A stretch of DNA of 64,000 nucleotides from Arcticibacter svalbardensis MN12-7. GTDB lineage: Bacteria; Bacteroidota; Bacteroidia; Sphingobacteriales; Sphingobacteriaceae. Made by a program: the position numbers and the translations under genes. A model generated the notes under the pieces. That model made no database searches. It was not told where the DNA came from and saw only the letters and a list, made by a program, of their open reading frames with translations. Positions 36,885 through 46,129 of the stretch are shown here, one piece after another. Location of the stretch: NCBI RefSeq assembly GCF_000403135.1, contig NZ_AQPN01000043.1:85577-149576 (forward strand), given 5' to 3'. Positions within the stretch are counted from its first letter, which is position 1. Every line of letters starts with the position of its first letter.

Positions 36885-38354
36885 TTAAATATCCAATGAC
36901 CAGCCTTCACGATACTGCCTTTTTACGAATTGATTTACATCATCAAAATTGGTTACTTTCATCTGCTGATTATCCCATAATAACTTGATATACCGTCCCG
37001 GATAATCCATACCCTTACCATCTGTTTTAGGTTTTTGTACATCAAAACCACGTATGGCAAGATTTGCCATCAGCAATGCTTCGGTAACCGGACCAGCAAT
37101 AGAAAAAGGAGAACTGACTTCTTTTTTCCCCCAACCGGCAATACAAGCTTCAACCCATTGGGCATAATGACCGTCAGCACCACCGGGCACTCTGGTTATA
37201 GTTGGGGCAATTTGAACAGTAGCAGCCCGCGACAATGGTAGCAATCTTGGATCTGCACCATAGGTACTGCACATCATTTTACCTTTTGTTCCAATGAATA
37301 AAGTTCCATTTCCACCGTCTCCAAAAAGCTCAGTAGGGGCAAGTTCAGCAGGACGTTCCGGCTGAATTCCTCCATCCATCCAGTGTAAAGTTACCTCACC
37401 CGTTGTTTTAGGGGTAGCAGGAAAAGTCATGGTAACATGACTCGAAGGAGGACAACTTTCAGGGAAGTACCCCCTTTTAAACTCATCCACATAAACACTT
37501 CCAACACTGCATTGCACATCCTTGACGTAGGACAGGCCAAGAACACGAAATGCGGGCTCAATTAAATGACAGCCCATATCCCCCAAAGCACCTGTACCGT
37601 AATCCCACCAGCCACGCCAATTAAAGGGCACCAGCTTATCGATGTAATTTTTAGAAGGCGCAGTACCAAGCCACAGATCCCAGTCCAGTTCCTTTGGAAC
37701 CGGTACATTGGTTTGAGGCCATGGAATCCCTTGAGGCCACACCGGGCGGTCTGTCCAGCTGTAAACTGTATGCACATCTCCAATCACGCCGGCATTATAC
37801 CATTCCATTAATTGGCGCACACCATCTCCTGAAGCACCTTGGTTACCCATTTGAGTAACTACTTTATATTTTTTTGCTGCATCAGTTAAAGCACGTGCTT
37901 CGAAAATATCATGAGTAAGCGGTTTTTGAACATACACATGTTTGTCTAACTGCATAGCGGCCAAAGCTATCACTGCATGATTATGATCAGGCGTAGAAAC
38001 GGTTACCCCATCGATATGCTTGGCCTCTTTATCCAGCATTTTACGCCAGTCCTTATAATATTTGGCTTTAGGAAAATTCTTTACTGTTGTGGCCGCACGA
38101 CGATCGTCCACGTCACATAAGTACCCGATATCAGCCTTTCCACTTTGGAATATACTGGTTATATCACTAGCACCTTTACCTCCGACGCCTACGGATGCCA
38201 CGATTAAACGATCGCTGGGTGCCAAAAAGCCTTTTCCCCCAAGCACATGCCGGGGAACGATCATGAATGCAGCAGCAGTTACAGCTGCATTTTTAATAAA
38301 AGTCCTTCTCGATTCACTACTTACAGGTTTAGAAGGTAGAGTATGATCTGACAT
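36885..38354 (-). CDS. Exported Gfo/Idh/MocA-family oxidoreductase
   Basis: This 489-residue protein has a Tat-type signal (SRRTFIKNAAVTAAAFMI) and a Rossmann domain (LIVASVGVGGKGASDI, VTVSTPDHNHAVIALAAM, QKPLTHDIFEA). A long substrate domain follows with GALGDMGCHLIEPAFRVL, which holds the catalytic Asp and His. The cofactor is presumably bound tightly before export. Exported members of this family occur widely in Bacteroidota, and some act as redox-neutral glycosidases using bound NAD. Here it most likely acts in the periplasm together with the GMC dehydrogenase and DUF1080 protein. Confidence 0.86.
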   Translation of the reverse strand: MSDHTLPSKPVSSESRRTFIKNAAVTAAAFMIVPRHVLGGKGFLAPSDRLIVASVGVGGKGASDITSIFQSGKADIGYLCDVDDRRAATTVKNFPKAKYYKDWRKMLDKEAKHIDGVTVSTPDHNHAVIALAAMQLDKHVYVQKPLTHDIFEARALTDAAKKYKVVTQMGNQGASGDGVRQLMEWYNAGVIGDVHTVYSWTDRPVWPQGIPWPQTNVPVPKELDWDLWLGTAPSKNYIDKLVPFNWRGWWDYGTGALGDMGCHLIEPAFRVLGLSYVKDVQCSVGSVYVDEFKRGYFPESCPPSSHVTMTFPATPKTTGEVTLHWMDGGIQPERPAELAPTELFGDGGNGTLFIGTKGKMMCSTYGADPRLLPLSRAATVQIAPTITRVPGGADGHYAQWVEACIAGWGKKEVSSPFSIAGPVTEALLMANLAIRGFDVQKPKTDGKGMDYPGRYIKLLWDNQQMKVTNFDDVNQFVKRQYREGWSLDI

Positions 38355-38374
38355 ATGATTTTTATTTAATAAGC

Positions 38375-40060
38375 TTAAGCAATAGTATTTCCCCTTTTCA
38401 ACTCTTTAGCGGCATAATCAACAGCCCTCGCTGTTAATGCCATATAGGTTAAGGAGGGGTTTACGCAACTTGCAGAAGTCATACAAGAGCCATCTGTTAC
38501 GAATACATTTTTTGCATCCCAAACCTGGTTCCACTCATTCAAAACAGACGTTTTTGGATCCCTTCCCATGCGGGCGGTACCCATTTCATGGATCCCCTGT
38601 CCCATCGCATAACCAGAGTCGTATGTTTTCGCATCTTTAACACCTGCAGCTTGCAGCATCTCCTGCGCATCGATCATCATATCTTTGCGCATGGCATGTT
38701 CATTTTCCCTTATCTCACAGTCAAAGGCCAAAACAGGGAGCCCCCATTTATCCTTTACCTTTTTATCCAGTGAAATTTTATTGTCATGATAAGGCAGAGT
38801 TTCCCCAAAGGCACCTATTCCAATCCGCCAACTTCCAGGCTCAGATAAAGCATCTTTAAACTCTGCTCCTATATTAAATTCGGCAATTTCTCTGCCCCAA
38901 TTATCCCTTGATGCACTTCCCTGGTAGCCAAATCCACGCAGATAATCCCGTTTATCGCCAAAGAGGTTTCTAAACCTTGGCACATAGATTCCATTTGGCC
39001 TTCTGCCGTAATAATATTTATCCTCATAGCCCTCTACTGTGCCAGAAGCTCCACATCTAAAATGGTGATCCATCACATTATGACCAAGTTCACCACTGCT
39101 GCTTCCTAATCCTCCATCCCAGACATCAGTTGCCGAATTCATTAAGATCCATGCTGAGTTCATAGATGAAGCACAGAGAAAGACTACTTTTGCATGGTAT
39201 TCTACTGTTTTATTTGTCTCCGCATCCAGAACCTCTACTCCTTTTGCCTTTTTAGTATTCTTATCATACAAAACACGGGTTACAATGGACCAGGGCCTAA
39301 GCGTTAAATTACCGGTAGCCATAGCTGCTGGAAGTGTGGAGGACTGCGAACTGAAGTAGGCACCAAACTGACAGCCTAACCAGCATTTGTTTCTATACTG
39401 ACAGTTTGTACGGTCGTTATGAGGGGCAGTAAGATTTGCACTTCTGCCCATAATCATGGTCCGGGAATTATTATAATGCTTTTTTATGCGTGCCGCAACA
39501 TCCTTCTCCACACAATTCATCTCCATAGCAGGCAGATAATCGCCATCAGGTAGCTGCGCTAATCCATCCTTTGATCCGTTTACACCTGCAAACTTTTCGG
39601 CATAACTATACCAGGGTGCAATGTCCTTATAACGTATTGGCCAATCTACAGCGATACCTTCTTTTTTATTGGCTTCAAAATCAAAATCACTAAACCGGTA
39701 ACTTTGCCTTCCCCAGGTAAGCGATCTACCGCCCACCTGATAACCTCTGTACCAATCAAATCGCTTTGTTTCAACATAAGGACTTTCTTTTTCATTGACC
39801 CAATAACTCAGATTAGTTTCGTTTAGGGTATAATCCCGATTAAGTACAGGATAGTCATGGATCATTTCCTGGGTCTTACCACCACGGTGTTCGTAATCCC
39901 AGGGGTTTTTATTGGCATTAACGTAGTCTTTAATATGTTCTACATTCCGGCCACGCTCGAGTAACAGCGTTTTGAATCCTTTTTGACTTAGCTCCTTTGC
40001 TGCCCATCCTCCTGAGATACCTGAGCCCACAACTATTGCATCATACAAATTATCTGACAT
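38375..40060 (-). CDS. GMC-family oxidoreductase, probable glucoside 3-dehydrogenase large subunit
   Basis: This 561-residue FAD enzyme has the flavin-binding motif VGSGISGGWAAKELSQKG (residues about 11-28) and the GMC C-terminal domain with MGTARMGRD, FVTDGSCMTSASCVNPSLT and catalytic His candidates in that region. A Cys-rich segment (TNCQYRNKCWLGCQ) is also present. It resembles the large subunit of gluconate 2-dehydrogenase and of glucoside 3-dehydrogenases that oxidise C3 of a sugar. It is the first gene of the minus-strand operon. No signal peptide is present; the small subunit may export it. The exact substrate is inferred from context. Confidence 0.85.
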   Translation of the reverse strand: MSDNLYDAIVVGSGISGGWAAKELSQKGFKTLLLERGRNVEHIKDYVNANKNPWDYEHRGGKTQEMIHDYPVLNRDYTLNETNLSYWVNEKESPYVETKRFDWYRGYQVGGRSLTWGRQSYRFSDFDFEANKKEGIAVDWPIRYKDIAPWYSYAEKFAGVNGSKDGLAQLPDGDYLPAMEMNCVEKDVAARIKKHYNNSRTMIMGRSANLTAPHNDRTNCQYRNKCWLGCQFGAYFSSQSSTLPAAMATGNLTLRPWSIVTRVLYDKNTKKAKGVEVLDAETNKTVEYHAKVVFLCASSMNSAWILMNSATDVWDGGLGSSSGELGHNVMDHHFRCGASGTVEGYEDKYYYGRRPNGIYVPRFRNLFGDKRDYLRGFGYQGSASRDNWGREIAEFNIGAEFKDALSEPGSWRIGIGAFGETLPYHDNKISLDKKVKDKWGLPVLAFDCEIRENEHAMRKDMMIDAQEMLQAAGVKDAKTYDSGYAMGQGIHEMGTARMGRDPKTSVLNEWNQVWDAKNVFVTDGSCMTSASCVNPSLTYMALTARAVDYAAKELKRGNTIA

Positions 40061-40691
40061 ACTTATATTTGGTTAATAATATGCTGTAAAATCAATAACT
40101 GGTAACATTTTAGTACACCTTTTTAAAACAGGCATACGGTTTAAAATTGGTCAAAACTATATTGTATCGTAGTACCAAAAATCTTCATGTGTATCAGATA
40201 AAGTTTATGTTATAAACCCATAATTCAGTTCATCTTTTTAAATAGCTCACATATAAAAATCACGCAATATGATCCACCTGACTCGTCCCTTCTCTGCTCG
40301 GGATTGTACAAACTGAAACTTAGGTAAATATTTAATCCCTTTCAATTATGCACTAGGTAAAATGCATAATCATCTCCTGTTTATTCTTTTATTTTTACTT
40401 TCCAATCAAACTACACACCTTAATTAGCGTGCTGAATAGCCTTTTTCATAAATAGTATTACAAGTATAAGTAATAAAACAAATAATTCAAATTTCGCAAT
40501 TTCAATACTGATTTTAATTCTATAACTGGCAAAATGGCAATTTATTACCCGTAACTACCTATATACCATCTTAAATTATGAATAATAATGACCAAAGTCA
40601 TTTTTATTTAAAAGACTGATCGTTAATTTTAGAAAAAGAATATTAGCACAACCAACTGTTTAATCTTTCCTTATCACTGTTCGTATCCATT
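40061..40691. other. Divergent control region of the sugar operon and Crp-like gene
   Basis: This 631-base AT-rich region has no gene. It separates the first gene of the 14-gene minus-strand operon from a divergent Crp-like regulator. The candidate operon promoter (40152-40179) is listed separately. Operator sites were not identified by eye. Confidence 0.5.
40152..40179 (-). promoter_or_regulatory. Candidate promoter of the sugar-catabolism operon
   Basis: Read on the minus strand, TTTG and TAGTTTTG are separated by 16 bases and match the Bacteroidota -33 (TTTG) and -7 (TAnnTTTG) elements. The -7 box lies about 92 bases before the GMC start codon, giving a leader of about 85 bases. Confidence 0.42.
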
Positions 40692-41288
40692 ATGCATAAT
40701 AACGCAATTCTCAAGGCACTTGAACATTTTGTATTATTAACTGATATACAAAAAAAAGAAATCATAAATTGTTTCAGGGAACACTTTTATATAAAAGATA
40801 AAATAATTTTACGGGAAGGATTTACAAACAGACTTTTATATTTTATATCCAAAGGAATAATAAGAGAATATCAATATTCGCTTTCAGGTACTCAAAAAAC
40901 ACTCTCTTTTAAGGGTACCGGTGAGTTTTTTACTGATCTGGATAGTTTCGAAAAGCGAAAGTCATCACTCGTTAACTTCAGCGCAGAATCCGAATGTGTG
41001 GTGTATACGATCGACTATTTTTGTCTTCAAAATTTAATTGAAAGACATAAGGAAATTGAAATTGCTTTTTTTAAATGCAGAGAGTATTACGTAGAAAGAA
41101 AAAAAACGAGAAACACATTCCTCTTTAAAGAGTCGGTAGAAAACCGCGTGACCAGGGCATGCAAAGATTATCCGGAAATAATTAAACATTGCAAAAAGAG
41201 AGATATCATTTCATATCTCCGCACGAATAGCCAGATTTACAACAAGATACTTAGAAAGATAACTCAAATGCCTGTTTTAGAAAGCTGA
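40692..41288 (+). CDS. Crp/Fnr-family transcription regulator
   Basis: This 198-residue protein has an N-terminal cyclic-nucleotide-binding-like beta barrel (residues about 10-115: FYIKDKIILREGFTNRLLYFISKGIIREY). The C-terminal region occupies the place of the helix-turn-helix, but its recognition part (ISYLRTNSQIYNKILRKI) differs from the usual pattern. Bacteroidota Crp-like proteins of this type usually do not conserve the cAMP pocket. It is divergent from the sugar operon, so it is the obvious candidate regulator, though this is only positional. Confidence 0.72.
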   Translation: MHNNAILKALEHFVLLTDIQKKEIINCFREHFYIKDKIILREGFTNRLLYFISKGIIREYQYSLSGTQKTLSFKGTGEFFTDLDSFEKRKSSLVNFSAESECVVYTIDYFCLQNLIERHKEIEIAFFKCREYYVERKKTRNTFLFKESVENRVTRACKDYPEIIKHCKKRDIISYLRTNSQIYNKILRKITQMPVLES

Positions 41289-41397
41289 TTAGCCCTTTTC
41301 TGATAGTAAAATTGATTTTAAACGATTTTACTATTGGTATAAATTTCGGCTGTATAATACCTATTTTAGCTGTTTAACGATAATTAGCTTAAACAGT

Positions 41398-41931
41398 ATG
41401 AGTTTAGAACAATGGACCTATCCTATCGGCCGGGAGGAAAAATCAGAAAAGTTTAGCGAAGAACTAATAAGTAACTCGATATCAGCTATACAGGCACTTC
41501 CAGGCTGGCTTGATGTTGTTATTCAAAATTTAGACGAACACCAATTGAATACCAGCTACCGACCAGGGGGCTGGACCATTATCCAGGTTATTCATCATTT
41601 AGCGGATAGTCACATGAACGCTTACATCCGACTTAAACTCGCACTAACAGAAGATAATCCAGTAATAAAGCCTTACGACGAAAAGCTTTGGGCAGAGTTA
41701 CCTGATGTTAAGCTAGTACCAGTAAATGTTTCTATTACCCTTTTACATGCACTTCACATACGCTGGGTTCAAACCTTACTATCTTTAGAACCCAGTGAAT
41801 GGGAACGGAGTTATTATCATCCTCAATCAAAAGAAACTATGACTCTATGGGAAATGACTGCTAAATATGCATGGCATAGCAGGCACCATATGGAACAGAT
41901 AAGGGGTTTACGTGATAGAATGGACTGGTAA
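41398..41931 (+). CDS. DinB/YfiT-family metal-dependent protein
   Basis: This is a 177-residue four-helix-bundle protein of the DinB superfamily. The metal-binding triad is His67 (in IHHLADSH), His160 and His164 (in WHSRHHMEQI), the same positions as the nickel ligands of Bacillus subtilis YfiT. Relatives are thiol transferases (bacillithiol S-transferase type) or unknown hydrolases. It is cytoplasmic. A metallophosphoesterase gene follows 13 bases later, so they probably share a transcript. Confidence 0.83.
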   Translation: MSLEQWTYPIGREEKSEKFSEELISNSISAIQALPGWLDVVIQNLDEHQLNTSYRPGGWTIIQVIHHLADSHMNAYIRLKLALTEDNPVIKPYDEKLWAELPDVKLVPVNVSITLLHALHIRWVQTLLSLEPSEWERSYYHPQSKETMTLWEMTAKYAWHSRHHMEQIRGLRDRMDW

Positions 41932-41944
41932 ACAATTATAATTC

Positions 41945-43168
41945 ATGAACAAAGCTCGTTTGCCTATCCTCCTTTCAATCGTTTTATTAGTGGTTGTTTT
42001 ATTGAACTGGTATATTATATCTGGTTTTTACCTCGTATTGTCTAATCCTGTTATCATTCCATCCTTCTGCATTTTACTAGGCGTCCTGATTGTAGCATTG
42101 GCTTATGCTATCATGCGCATGCGCATTACTGGAATGACTGCATTTTCGAAGACCGTTAGCCACTCCTTCCTCATTTTAGTGATTACAGAGCTGGTATTTG
42201 CCTCTGTACTGTTGCTGGGCGATATATACAGAGCTTTTAAAGGGTTATTTACCTTCGTTTTCTCGCATGATCAATTTATTTATCCCACACGAAGTATCTA
42301 TGTAATTGAGTTGGCTATTTTATTATCAGCACTATGTTGCGTATTTATTGTTTATGGAATTATATATGGCAAATATGCATACCGGGTTATCAAACACACA
42401 TTGTATTTTGATGACTTACCAGCAGCCTTTGACGGTTTTACGATTACACAGATTTCAGATATACACGCTGGAAGTTTTGGCAATAAAAAAGCAGTTCAAA
42501 AAGGGATAGACCTGATCAAGCAACAAAAGTCAGATCTTTTTGTCTTTACCGGCGATCTAGTCAATAATAAAGCAGAAGAAATTGCCCCCTGGATCAAGCA
42601 GTTTTCAAGTATTAAAGCGCCTTATGGCCAGTTTTCAATTCTTGGAAACCACGATTATGGCGATTATATCCGATGGCCTGATCCGCTATCCAAATCAAAG
42701 AACCTACAAAAGCTAAAAGAATATCATGTACAACTGGGTTTCAAACTTCTATTGGATGAGCATGTAGAGATTCATAAAGACGGCGACACATTGATACTTG
42801 CAGGAGTGGAAAACTGGGGAATAGGATTTGGAGAACGAGGGGACATCAAAAAAGCATTTCAAAATGTGAAAGAAGAACAATTTAAAGTTTTATTATCACA
42901 TGATCCTACACATTGGGAAACAATAGTTAAGAATTACCCTATAAAAGTACATTTGACATTAGCGGGACATACACATGGAATGCAGTTTGGCTTGGAAGCT
43001 TTAGGAATAAAATGGAGCCCTGTAAAGTATCGTTACCCACATTGGGCCGGAATAGCCAGCTTTAACGACCGCTATTTGAATATAAACAGGGGCTTTGGCT
43101 TTCTTGGATTTTCAGGTAGAGTAGGTATTTGGCCCGAGATAACGGTTATAGAGCTAAGAAAACATTAA
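41945..43168 (+). CDS. Membrane-anchored metallophosphoesterase
   Basis: This 407-residue protein has four hydrophobic helices (residues about 5-150) and a C-terminal calcineurin-like phosphoesterase domain with all metal-binding blocks: DIHAG, GDLVNN, GNHDYG, LLSHDPTH and GHTHG. This layout fits the YpbG/YkuE-type phosphoesterases linked to lipid or UDP-sugar-lipid turnover. The substrate is not known. It follows the DinB-like gene by 13 bases. Confidence 0.84.
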   Translation: MNKARLPILLSIVLLVVVLLNWYIISGFYLVLSNPVIIPSFCILLGVLIVALAYAIMRMRITGMTAFSKTVSHSFLILVITELVFASVLLLGDIYRAFKGLFTFVFSHDQFIYPTRSIYVIELAILLSALCCVFIVYGIIYGKYAYRVIKHTLYFDDLPAAFDGFTITQISDIHAGSFGNKKAVQKGIDLIKQQKSDLFVFTGDLVNNKAEEIAPWIKQFSSIKAPYGQFSILGNHDYGDYIRWPDPLSKSKNLQKLKEYHVQLGFKLLLDEHVEIHKDGDTLILAGVENWGIGFGERGDIKKAFQNVKEEQFKVLLSHDPTHWETIVKNYPIKVHLTLAGHTHGMQFGLEALGIKWSPVKYRYPHWAGIASFNDRYLNINRGFGFLGFSGRVGIWPEITVIELRKH

Positions 43169-43219
43169 TTACACTCATTTTCAACAAAATATCACACTCA
43201 GTTTACATAAATTAGGGAA

Positions 43220-43236
43220 TATATTTGCTATCTTTG
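43220..43236 (+). promoter_or_regulatory. Two overlapping -7 boxes before the sigma factor gene
   Basis: TATATTTG (43220-43227) and TATCTTTG (43229-43236) each match TAnnTTTG exactly. They lie about 190 bases before the sigma factor ATG and would give a leader of roughly 180 bases. Confidence 0.45.
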
Positions 43237-43294
43237 CGCTAATGTTTATAACAGCATCTGCATTCCATCTAACTTAAAAAACTAATTACTTCAA

Positions 43295-43320
43295 AAACCT
43301 GCAACCTTGTTGCTGTTTTT
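43295..43320 (+). promoter_or_regulatory. Small hairpin with T-run in the sigma factor leader
   Basis: GCAAC (43301-43305) pairs with GTTGC (43309-43313) over a 3-base loop. The flanking AAAAAC and GTTTTT can pair around a small internal loop, and a T-run follows. This looks like a weak intrinsic terminator inside the long leader, 100 bases before the ATG, so it may attenuate transcription. Confidence 0.35.
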
Positions 43321-43420
43321 GCGTTGTAATATTATAACAATAATTGTTATAAGCAAAATAGTTTATGATAAAGTACGTTAGAAACAATGATCATCTTGTA
43401 TTAACACATTTGATTTAAAA

Positions 43421-44278
43421 ATGAGACAACTTAAAATATCCCAATCTATTACTAATCGTGAGTCCCAATCCCTGGACAAATACCTGCACGAAATAGGTAA
43501 AGTAGATTTAATCACTGCTCAAGAAGAAGTTATACTGGCTCAAAAGATTCGTGAGGGTGACCAGGCCGCTTTAGAGCGCTTAACTAAAACAAATTTACGT
43601 TTCGTTGTTTCTGTTGCGAAACAGTACCAAAACCAAGGATTAACGCTTGGTGACTTGATTAATGAAGGAAACCTTGGACTAATTAAAGCCGCTAAACGCT
43701 TTGATGAAACAAAAGGATTTAAATTCATTTCTTATGCCGTATGGTGGATCAGACAGTCTATCTTGTCAGCCGTAGCTGAACAATCAAGAATAGTACGTCT
43801 TCCTTTAAACCAGATTGGCTCATTAAGTAAAATAAATAAAGCTTATTCTAAGCTTGAACAAGAATTTGAACGTCAGCCTTCTCCTGAAGAGCTTGCAGAT
43901 ATTCTGGAAACTACGGTTGAAAAGATTTCTGACTCTTTAAGCAATGCAGGTCGTCAGGTTTCTATGGATGCTCCATTTGTTCAAGGTGAAGAAAATACAT
44001 TGCTTGACGTGATGCAGAGTGATGATCCGGGAACTGACAGTCACCTGATAAACGACTCTCTTGCCATGGAAATAAGTCGTTCTCTTGCTACTCTTTCAGA
44101 ACGTGATCGTGAAGTATTGATCTTATTCTTTGGAATAGGAAGTAACAATCCATTATCACTTGAAGAAATTGGAGAGAAGTTCAATCTAACAAGAGAGCGC
44201 GTACGTCAGTTAAAGGACAAATCGCTTCAACGATTGAAACATGCTTCAAGAAGCAAAATCTTACAATCATATTTATAG
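43421..44278 (+). CDS. rpoD: Primary RNA polymerase sigma factor (RpoD/SigA type)
   Basis: This 285-residue sigma-70 protein has region 1.2 ([15 protein letters not shown]), region 2 ([48 protein letters not shown]), region 3 and region 4 (LSEREREV-like [32 protein letters not shown]). It lacks the long region 1.1 and spacer of proteobacterial RpoD. This short form is the normal primary sigma factor of Bacteroidota, the one that recognises TAnnTTTG promoters. It has its own promoter region and terminator. Confidence 0.93.
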   Translation: MRQLKISQSITNRESQSLDKYLHEIGKVDLITAQEEVILAQKIREGDQAALERLTKTNLRFVVSVAKQYQNQGLTLGDLINEGNLGLIKAAKRFDETKGFKFISYAVWWIRQSILSAVAEQSRIVRLPLNQIGSLSKINKAYSKLEQEFERQPSPEELADILETTVEKISDSLSNAGRQVSMDAPFVQGEENTLLDVMQSDDPGTDSHLINDSLAMEISRSLATLSERDREVLILFFGIGSNNPLSLEEIGEKFNLTRERVRQLKDKSLQRLKHASRSKILQSYL

Positions 44279-44300
44279 TATTTTAATAGTTTTACAAGCA

Positions 44301-44333
44301 AAAAGAGCTGAAAGTTTTACTTTCGGCTCTTTT
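44301..44333. terminator. Terminator shared by the sigma factor and HAD genes
   Basis: AAAAGAGCTGAAAG and CTTTCGGCTCTTTT form a 14-base stem with one G-U-compatible pair and a 5-base loop. Runs of A and T flank it, so it can stop transcription in both directions. It lies 22 bases after the sigma factor stop and ends four bases before the end of the converging HAD gene. Confidence 0.85.
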
Positions 44334-44337
44334 GCAT

Positions 44338-44961
44338 TTATAGCAATTTATCTATTCGAATCCAATCCATATCGGCAGCCTCAGCAGAAACAACACCTGG
44401 GCTACCATCTTCAAAAACAAGACAAAATTCAGGCTCTACACCCAGCAGTTCTGCTGCTTTCAAAAATGGATCAGGATAAGGTTTACCATGCTCAGTTTCT
44501 CCGGCACAAACTAGAACCTCTACATTAGCACTTATGCCCAACACGTTGAGCGTCTTTATAACAGCCTCTCTGGATCCTCCGGATACAACAGCAATTTTAA
44601 CCAACCCTTCGTGAGCCAACAGATGATCCACTACATACTGTACTGGTTTAGTATGCTCAATATAGTCGTTATAAAAAATAGCGTACTTTTCTTTTTCAAA
44701 AGCCAAAGGATCTAAAGAACTTCCATAACGCTGATTAATGCGCTCTACAACTGCCTGTACAGGAAGTCCGGCAAATTCATCAATAATAAGGGGATCAATC
44801 TCTACACCACTACCCAGTGCTACTTGTACGTAGGATTCCTTATGAGCCAGCATATTATCAGCCAATGTACCATCGCAATCGTACAAAAAAGCCTTATAAT
44901 TACCTCTGCTCAGCTCTGTTAACTGTTTTAATTTCCGGTCATTCGCAATGTTTTCTACCAT
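44338..44961 (-). CDS. HAD-family hydrolase (phosphoglycolate phosphatase / beta-PGM type)
   Basis: This 207-residue cytoplasmic HAD phosphatase has motif I YDCDGTLAD (residues about 28-36), motif II VVSGGS, motif III Lys in HGKPYPDPFLKAA, and motif IV FEDGSPGVVSA. The cap domain (subclass I) is the helical insert between motifs I and II. Substrate unknown; sugar phosphates are typical for this subclass. A second HAD gene lies immediately upstream in the same direction (3-base gap). Confidence 0.84.
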   Translation of the reverse strand: MVENIANDRKLKQLTELSRGNYKAFLYDCDGTLADNMLAHKESYVQVALGSGVEIDPLIIDEFAGLPVQAVVERINQRYGSSLDPLAFEKEKYAIFYNDYIEHTKPVQYVVDHLLAHEGLVKIAVVSGGSREAVIKTLNVLGISANVEVLVCAGETEHGKPYPDPFLKAAELLGVEPEFCLVFEDGSPGVVSAEAADMDWIRIDKLL

Positions 44962-44964
44962 CTG

Positions 44965-45609
44965 TTATAAAATTTCAACAAGGTCAAGTAAACTATCTAT
45001 TTTTGCAATTGAACCCTTAGGTACATATCCAAATCCGTAAGCCGCAAATATAAATGGAACACCAGCTTTCCTACTCGACTCATAATCACCTTGCGTATCG
45101 CCCACGTAAACAGGGGATTTTAATTCATATTCGGATACAATGTCTTTGATATTTTCTGCCTTAGGTTGGCCCTTTGTTCCATAACTCTGGAATCCAGTAA
45201 AATATTCGCGCAGATCATAAAAATCCAGGAACACTTCAATATACCCTGATTGACAATTACTTACTATAAACAATTTATATTCACTCGCTAATGCCCCTAT
45301 AGTCGTTAGTAAGTTAGGATAAAGAACGCCTCCCCTAATTGCTAACGTATCCAGCTCTTTTTTGGCACAGATGAGCTTAAAGGCCTCTCGCTGTTCTGTA
45401 TTCAACTCAGGAAATAAACTGTCATAAATAGCATCATAAGCCATACCAGCAATGCCGGCAACCTGTTCTGCTGTTATATCATATTTAACGTAATCCACCT
45501 CTTCCTTTGCTGATTGCCAGGCAAAAGCAACACCCGCTGTTGAATCCCATAAAGTACCGTCCAGATCAAATATGATACTATCGAATCGTTGTTTTAATGT
45601 AATATCCAT
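44965..45609 (-). CDS. HAD-family hydrolase
   Basis: This is a 214-residue HAD phosphatase when started at the ATG at 45609 (MDITLKQRFDSIIFDLDGTLWD). An upstream ATG at 45654 adds 15 residues but is less family-like. Motifs: FDLDGTLWD (I), FIVSNCQSG (II), GQPKAENIKDIV (III) and VYVGDTQGDYESSRKAG (IV), with a helical cap. The GDTxGD pattern fits phosphoglycolate phosphatase-like enzymes. It forms a two-gene unit with the next HAD gene. Confidence 0.83.
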   Translation of the reverse strand: MDITLKQRFDSIIFDLDGTLWDSTAGVAFAWQSAKEEVDYVKYDITAEQVAGIAGMAYDAIYDSLFPELNTEQREAFKLICAKKELDTLAIRGGVLYPNLLTTIGALASEYKLFIVSNCQSGYIEVFLDFYDLREYFTGFQSYGTKGQPKAENIKDIVSEYELKSPVYVGDTQGDYESSRKAGVPFIFAAYGFGYVPKGSIAKIDSLLDLVEIL

Positions 45610-45694
45610 GTTGCGGGCAAAAATATAGCTTTGCTTCTGAAAACAATTGTTCATTTTTGCCCAAATATCTTAAATCATCCCTGGTATCAATAAA

Positions 45695-46009
45695 ATGACA
45701 AATCCCCGCAAAAATGCACTCCAACAACTTCGCGTAATCGGAATAACAGAGGGAATCTCTTATCTCTTTCTTCTACTCATTGCCATGCCATTAAAATATT
45801 ACTATGATCTCCCTGTGGTAGTTAAGTACAATGGCTGGGTACACGGAATCCTGTTTATCCTCTATATTGCAGCAGTATTAAGAGCCACCTGGCTTTGCAA
45901 CTGGTCTTTACTACGAATTCTAAAATATTTCATTGCCTCTTTAATTCCGCTTGCTACTTTTATTCTGGATAAAGAATTAAGAAAAGATATCTCTGTTTTA
46001 CAAAAATAG
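45695..46009 (+). CDS. DUF3817 membrane protein
   Basis: This is a 104-residue protein with three hydrophobic helices and the DUF3817 pattern: LRVIGITEGISYLFLLLIAMPLKYYYDLP, then VHGILFILYI and a final helix ending FILDKELRK. The family is common, lies in the inner membrane and has no known function. It starts in the 85-base space divergent from the HAD pair. Confidence 0.84.
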   Translation: MTNPRKNALQQLRVIGITEGISYLFLLLIAMPLKYYYDLPVVVKYNGWVHGILFILYIAAVLRATWLCNWSLLRILKYFIASLIPLATFILDKELRKDISVLQK

Positions 46010-46129
46010 AATCCTTACTAGGCAGACTTCTAAAGAGATTCGCTTTCTAATTTCATCATTAGAAAGTTATATTTTTACTATTTTCGCATTAACTCAAACT
46101 ATTCCCCCAATCTTCACGTTTAATTTCCA

